This document shows, one piece after another, positions 60,392 to 64,000 of a DNA stretch of 64,000 nucleotides. The notes beneath the pieces are model-generated. The model was not told the DNA's origin. It ran no database searches and worked only from the letters and a program-made list of their open reading frames with translations. Both the position numbers and the translations under genes were made by a program. Source of the DNA: Pseudomonas sp. IPO3778. GTDB lineage: Bacteria > Pseudomonadota > Gammaproteobacteria > Pseudomonadales > Pseudomonadaceae. Location: contig NZ_JACARC010000005.1 in NCBI RefSeq assembly GCF_013386825.1, forward strand, positions 1-64,000. The letters are read 5' to 3'. The number at the start of each line of letters is the position of its first letter. The stretch's first letter is position 1.

Positions 60392-60408
60392 TATTAATCG
60401 TATTAATA
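60392..60408. promoter_or_regulatory. 17-bp perfect palindrome upstream of the 59-aa secreted protein
   Basis: TATTAAT-CGT-ATTAATA, a 7-bp arm perfect inverted repeat, 105 bp before the start at 60513. Candidate operator for an unknown dimeric regulator. Confidence 0.45.
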
Positions 60409-60512
60409 GCGGCTAGTGGTTCAATGAATTTCTAAGGCTAACCCCTCGGGCGTAAGTTTGGTTCCAAGGCCAACACAGGCCACTCAGCCAACCGAACACA
60501 AGGGTTACCGAC

Positions 60513-60692
60513 ATGAACTTCAATCTCTTCTCGATCATCGCCGCTTCTGCTGTTTCCGCCACTGTTGCGTTGCCTGCCAGCGCCAGCGTCGAGATCAGCA
60601 GCAAAAAAACCAGCACCAGCGCCTACACCCAGAAATACCTGCAACAAAGCGCCAACTTCTACGCAGCACTGGACCACAAAATCCAGAACTGA
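60513..60692 (+). CDS. small secreted protein, 59 aa
   Basis: 59-residue exported protein. The signal peptide (LFSIIAASAVSATVALPASA) ends near residue 24, then a short polar mature part (VEISSKKTSTSAYTQKYLQQ, then SANFYAALDHKIQN) predicted helical. AAGGG lies upstream of the ATG. No cysteines and no known domain. A palindromic operator candidate and the terminator-like hairpin of the preceding gene lie upstream. Confidence 0.7.
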   Translation: MNFNLFSIIAASAVSATVALPASASVEISSKKTSTSAYTQKYLQQSANFYAALDHKIQN

Positions 60693-60723
60693 GCGTTAGT
60701 TTCATCAAACGCTGAAGATCAAA

Positions 60724-60813
60724 TGTGGGAGCTGGCTTGCCTGCGATAGCGGTTTATCAGTAACAGATTGGTCGACTGATGCACCGCTATCGCAGGCAAG
60801 CCAGCTCCCACAT
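60724..60813. repeat. REPIN
   Basis: TGTGGGAGCTGGCTTGCCTG at left; CAGGCAAGCCAGCTCCCACA at right, with a CGATAGCGGT/ACCGCTATCG inner pair making one long near-perfect palindrome. Confidence 0.9.
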
Positions 60814-60821
60814 TAATCGTG

Positions 60822-61421
60822 TTAAGCCTGGGGTTTTGCCATTACCGCGACAAACAACGACGACTCCAGAAACCGCTGCAACCAGTCCCGCAACCGCGGA
60901 TACGGCGCCTGGGCAAACCACTCCCGATCCACATGGGCAAACTGCCGCACAAACGGCGCCAGTGCTACATCCGCCAGGCTCAACTGCCCGGCCAGCAAAT
61001 ACTCTCGCCCGGCCAGCAACCCCTCCAGCTTCAACAAAAACACCTCACCCTCGGCCCGATAAACCTCCATCGGCTGCTCCGGATAACGCTCGGCATACTT
61101 GTATCGATTCAAGTGATGTTTGAAGCCCTGATCGTTCTCGTCAATCAGCGCCTGCGTCTGCCCATCATCCTCAAGCAACCAGCCCTGCGGATCATGCTGC
61201 GCCAATGCCCAGCGCATAATCGCCAGGCTTTCATCAATCACCCGGCCCTCCACACTCAGCACCGGCACCGTGCCCTTGGGCGACAGTGCGAGCATTTCGG
61301 CGGGCTTGGCTTTCAGGCTGACTTCAATAATCTGCACCGCCACCCCTGAATACCGCAGGGCCATCCGTGCCCGCATGGCATACGGGCAGCGGCGGAACGA
61401 ATACAGCACCGCCTCGTTCAC
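60822..61421 (-). CDS. glutathione S-transferase (glutaredoxin-2-like)
   Basis: 199-residue GST. The thioredoxin-like domain contains YSFRRCPYAMRARMAL, a CPYA motif as in glutaredoxin 2, and KGTVPVLSVEGRVIDESLAIMRW; the helical C-domain contains GQLSLADVALAPFVRQF. GTG start overlapping the sbcC stop (GTGA) with GGAGG upstream, so it is translationally coupled to sbcC. Roles in thiol redox or detoxification are likely; the substrate is unknown. Confidence 0.9.
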   Translation of the reverse strand: MNEAVLYSFRRCPYAMRARMALRYSGVAVQIIEVSLKAKPAEMLALSPKGTVPVLSVEGRVIDESLAIMRWALAQHDPQGWLLEDDGQTQALIDENDQGFKHHLNRYKYAERYPEQPMEVYRAEGEVFLLKLEGLLAGREYLLAGQLSLADVALAPFVRQFAHVDREWFAQAPYPRLRDWLQRFLESSLFVAVMAKPQA

Positions 61422-64000
61422 TTGACCTCCAGGGTGCTCAAGCCATTGCCCTGGCGCTTGACCTGAATCTGCACCGGAATCCGTTCGTGCATTTCCTGCA
61501 CATGGGAAATCACCGCCACCTTGCGACCCTGGGCCTGCAAGCCGTCGAGGGCGTCCATCGCCAGTTGCAGGGATTCGGGGTCGAGGCTGCCAAAGCCTTC
61601 GTCGATAAACAGCGACTCGATCTTCAACGTGCTGGACGCCATCGACGCCAGGCCCAAGGCCAACGCCAGCGACACCAGGAACGTTTCACCCCCCGACAAC
61701 GAGTGCACCGAGCGCAGTTCGTCGCCCATCTCGGTGTCGAGTACCAGCAGGCCGAGCATGCTGCCGCCGCGTTTCAGGCGGTAGCGGCGCACCAATTGGC
61801 GCAGCTGCACGTTGGCGTGGTGCACCAGCAGGTCGAGGTTGTAGGCCTGGGCGAATTTGCGGAATTTATCGCCCGCCGCAGAACCGATGAGTGAGTCAAT
61901 CCGTGCCCAACGTTGCCATTCGTCATAGGCCTTGGCGATCTGTTCTGCCAGCGACTGATTGGCATTCTGGCGACGCTGGTCTTCGGCTTGCCGGGCGCGT
62001 AGTTCAGCACAGCTTTTTTCGCTCTCGATCAATGTGCTGTTGAGTTCGGCCAGGGCATTGTCCAGTTGCTCGGCCTCAAGGTTGCCGTTGTGCAGCGCCT
62101 GGTGATCCTTGAGCCGCTGTTCGCGCTCTTGCAGCAACACCTTGGCCTGTTCGATGGCCTTTTCGCTGTGTTGCAGTTGCTGGCGCAGCTCGGCCAGTTG
62201 CGGTTCATCGAAGGCCACCAGGCGCGCCAAGCCTTGGTCATCGAGCTCCGGGTGCAAGGCGCGCCAGTCGCTCAGGCGTGTGGTAAGGGCCAGATGTTCG
62301 GTGTCCAGCGCCTGTTGGCGCTCTTGCAGCGACTTGAGGTCGGCGGCCAACTGAATCAGCTGGTTGCGGGTGTCCTGCAACTGCTGGCTGGCCTCGGTCT
62401 CATGCTGTCGAGCCTGCTCGACGGCCTGGTCCAGCTGTTGCTGCCAGTGTTCGGCGCTGGGGTTTTCCCCTAGCAGGCCGGCGAGTTTTTCCTCGGCAGC
62501 CTGTTGCAGCGCGCTTTGTTCGGCGAGCTGTTGTTGCAAGGTCTCCCACTGCTGCTGGCGATGTTGCTGGCGGTCCTGTTCTTTCTCGATGGCTTGCTGG
62601 CGCTGTAGCTGTTCGGCCAGTTCTTCCTTTTGATTATCCAGCTGCTCCAGGCGCTGGCTGACCTGTTGGTCGAGCAACATGAATGTCGCCGCCGGTTCGC
62701 TGCGCAGGCCGTCCAGGGTTTCGCTTGGCAACAGGCTGGCGAAGGCGTTGAGTTCTTCGTCCAGGCGTTCGCGGTCGTTGGACAGCTCCCGCTGCTGGTC
62801 GATCAGCAGTTGGCGGGCCTGCTGGCTGGCGTCCTGGGCGGCTTGCAGCTGTTGCTGCAGGCGCCCGGCGTTTTGTTGCAGGTTGAGCAGGGCGCCCTGG
62901 CGTTGCTCATCCTGGGTGAGGCTTTGGCTGAGCTGGCTCAGTTGCTGGGTCAGCCAGGCATCACGCTTGGCCGCGTCCTGGTTGAACAGCGAGGCGGCCA
63001 GCGGGTGGGCTTCAAGGGCTGGCACCAGGGCCTGCAACTGGCTGGCGAGTTGCTCCTGCTGTTGCAGGAACTCCTTTTGCTGGGCAATCAGGCCGCCCAC
63101 TTCGCCCCGCAGCTCGGTGAGTTTTTCCTTAAGCACATCGACGGCTTGCCGGGCGTTGGCTTCTTCGCTTTCGTCGTGCCGGGTCAGGCTTTGCAGCATC
63201 GCTTCAGGCTGGTGATACGGGTGCTCGACGCTGCCGCACACCGGGCACGGTTGATCGTCCTGGAGCTGGCCACGCAATTCCTCGACGCTGGCGCTGCGGG
63301 CCAGACGTTGGCGCTCCAGCAGTTGCTTGGTGACGGTCAGGGTCTGTTCGGCCACGGTCAGCTCGGCCTTGGCCTGCAAGCCGCTCTGGTTCAGATGTTC
63401 GCGCTGTTGCTGGACGAGGGTCTGCTTTTGCGTCAGGGCCTGGCTTTGGGTGTCCAGTTGCTGATGGCTGCCCCACAGCCGCGCCAGGTCTTCAAACGCC
63501 CGATGTTGCTTGCGATTGTCCTGAAGCAGGCTGCCCAGCAACTGGATCTGCTCGGCCACCGCGTGAGGTTCGGCGCCGGCCTCGTGGTACAGCAGGTCCA
63601 GGGCTTCACGTTGTTCGGTCCATTTTTCACCGAGGCGGGTAGCGCGTTCTTCCAGCTGCGGCAGTTCAGCCTGGCCTTTATTGAGGCGATTGCCGATCAG
63701 CATCAGCTGTTGCAAGCGGTCGCGGTAGGCGCTCCAGGCGTCACTCAAGGGGGCCAGGGCGGCGCTGCGTTCAAGCTCTGCGGCCAGCCGGTGCAGGCGC
63801 TCGGCGACAACTTTTTGCTTGTCGAGCAGGCCGGTCAACGTTGCTTGGCCTTCTACGCAGGCGGCTTCGCCCAGCTGTTTTTCTTCACTGCGTTTGGCCA
63901 GCTCACGGGTCAGGTGGGCGAGGGTGGTTTGCTCCTCGAAGGCCTGGCGCAGCAGGGGTACGGCGTCGGCTTGGTGTTTCAGGGCCTGGGCGAGGGCGGC
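61418..64000 (-). CDS. sbcC: exonuclease subunit SbcC, C-terminal part (truncated by the window edge)
   Basis: 860 residues of an open frame that continues past 64000. A long Gln/Leu-rich coiled coil carries a zinc-hook CPVCGS in its first third. The C-terminal ATPase lobe has HSLSGGETFLVSLALALGLA (signature), ESLFIDEGFGSLD (Walker B/D-loop) and ISHVQEMHERI. With SbcD it forms the Mre11-Rad50-like nuclease that opens hairpins and palindromes, including REPIN-type structures. The N-terminal Walker A lies outside the window; sbcD is expected upstream. GST follows in the operon. Confidence 0.95.
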   Translation of the reverse strand, partial: AALAQALKHQADAVPLLRQAFEEQTTLAHLTRELAKRSEEKQLGEAACVEGQATLTGLLDKQKVVAERLHRLAAELERSAALAPLSDAWSAYRDRLQQLMLIGNRLNKGQAELPQLEERATRLGEKWTEQREALDLLYHEAGAEPHAVAEQIQLLGSLLQDNRKQHRAFEDLARLWGSHQQLDTQSQALTQKQTLVQQQREHLNQSGLQAKAELTVAEQTLTVTKQLLERQRLARSASVEELRGQLQDDQPCPVCGSVEHPYHQPEAMLQSLTRHDESEEANARQAVDVLKEKLTELRGEVGGLIAQQKEFLQQQEQLASQLQALVPALEAHPLAASLFNQDAAKRDAWLTQQLSQLSQSLTQDEQRQGALLNLQQNAGRLQQQLQAAQDASQQARQLLIDQQRELSNDRERLDEELNAFASLLPSETLDGLRSEPAATFMLLDQQVSQRLEQLDNQKEELAEQLQRQQAIEKEQDRQQHRQQQWETLQQQLAEQSALQQAAEEKLAGLLGENPSAEHWQQQLDQAVEQARQHETEASQQLQDTRNQLIQLAADLKSLQERQQALDTEHLALTTRLSDWRALHPELDDQGLARLVAFDEPQLAELRQQLQHSEKAIEQAKVLLQEREQRLKDHQALHNGNLEAEQLDNALAELNSTLIESEKSCAELRARQAEDQRRQNANQSLAEQIAKAYDEWQRWARIDSLIGSAAGDKFRKFAQAYNLDLLVHHANVQLRQLVRRYRLKRGGSMLGLLVLDTEMGDELRSVHSLSGGETFLVSLALALGLASMASSTLKIESLFIDEGFGSLDPESLQLAMDALDGLQAQGRKVAVISHVQEMHERIPVQIQVKRQGNGLSTLEVK

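Overview
The window looks like chromosomal DNA of a fluorescent pseudomonad (Pseudomonas fluorescens complex). The evidence is uniformly high GC, Pseudomonas-typical families (DUF1652, DUF5629-like, OprD porin, FecI/FecR/TonB receptor modules, CusCBA) and many REP/REPIN-type intergenic palindromes. No phage, insertion sequence, CRISPR array, rRNA or tRNA was recognised. Family and function calls rest on reading motifs in the translations; no database search was run.

Layout. Positions 0.3-9.3 kb carry an amidase, small metabolic and secreted proteins, a divergent SDR/MarR pair, a TonB-dependent receptor, a ParDE toxin-antitoxin pair and a lipoprotein nuclease. Positions 9.5-13.6 kb hold a complete FecI-FecR-receptor iron-siderophore signalling unit. 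Positions 13.6-17.4 kb hold a MocR-type PLP-dependent regulator with azoR, a LOG-family gene, an AhpD-like gene and a SugE-type exporter. Three promoters there share one direct-repeat motif with identical spacing, which I propose as the MocR operator. Positions 17.5-26.6 kb are a mosaic of lipoproteins, FAH, AraC, VOC, SDR/LysR and GNAT genes, a probable small RNA, and a PAS-GGDEF diguanylate cyclase.

Positions 26.9-29.2 kb encode an ECF sigma factor, a membrane anti-sigma candidate and a periplasmic metal-sensor-like protein, bracketed by two WxxGxW-repeat envelope proteins. Positions 29.3-40.2 kb are a catabolic cluster: LysR, extradiol dioxygenase, class II aldolase-fold decarboxylase, semialdehyde dehydrogenase, hydratase, oxalocrotonate decarboxylase, tautomerase, acetaldehyde dehydrogenase, aldolase, MFS importer and OprD porin. 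This matches the chimeric meta-cleavage route known for 2,3-dihydroxybenzoate. It has no ring-hydroxylating oxygenase and no semialdehyde hydrolase, so the substrate is probably already a catechol.

Positions 40.4-43.8 kb hold a LysR-divergent AKR/SDR/SRPBCC set. Positions 43.9-47.3 kb hold a two-component system and a membrane protein behind a sigma-54-like promoter. Positions 47.5-53.6 kb encode a Cu(I)/Ag(I) CusCBA efflux system with the methionine ligands conserved. Positions 53.8-64 kb carry a Gfo/Idh/MocA dehydrogenase, a YCF48 protein with an MMPL/RND permease, a lactonase-like protein, a GST, and the C-terminal part of SbcC running off the right edge.

REP-type repeats are dense from 28.7 kb rightwards. 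One supplies the last codons of a LysR gene. A 130-bp repeat occurs twice, and each copy is followed by the same WxxGxW coding tail, which indicates a segmental duplication with later loss.
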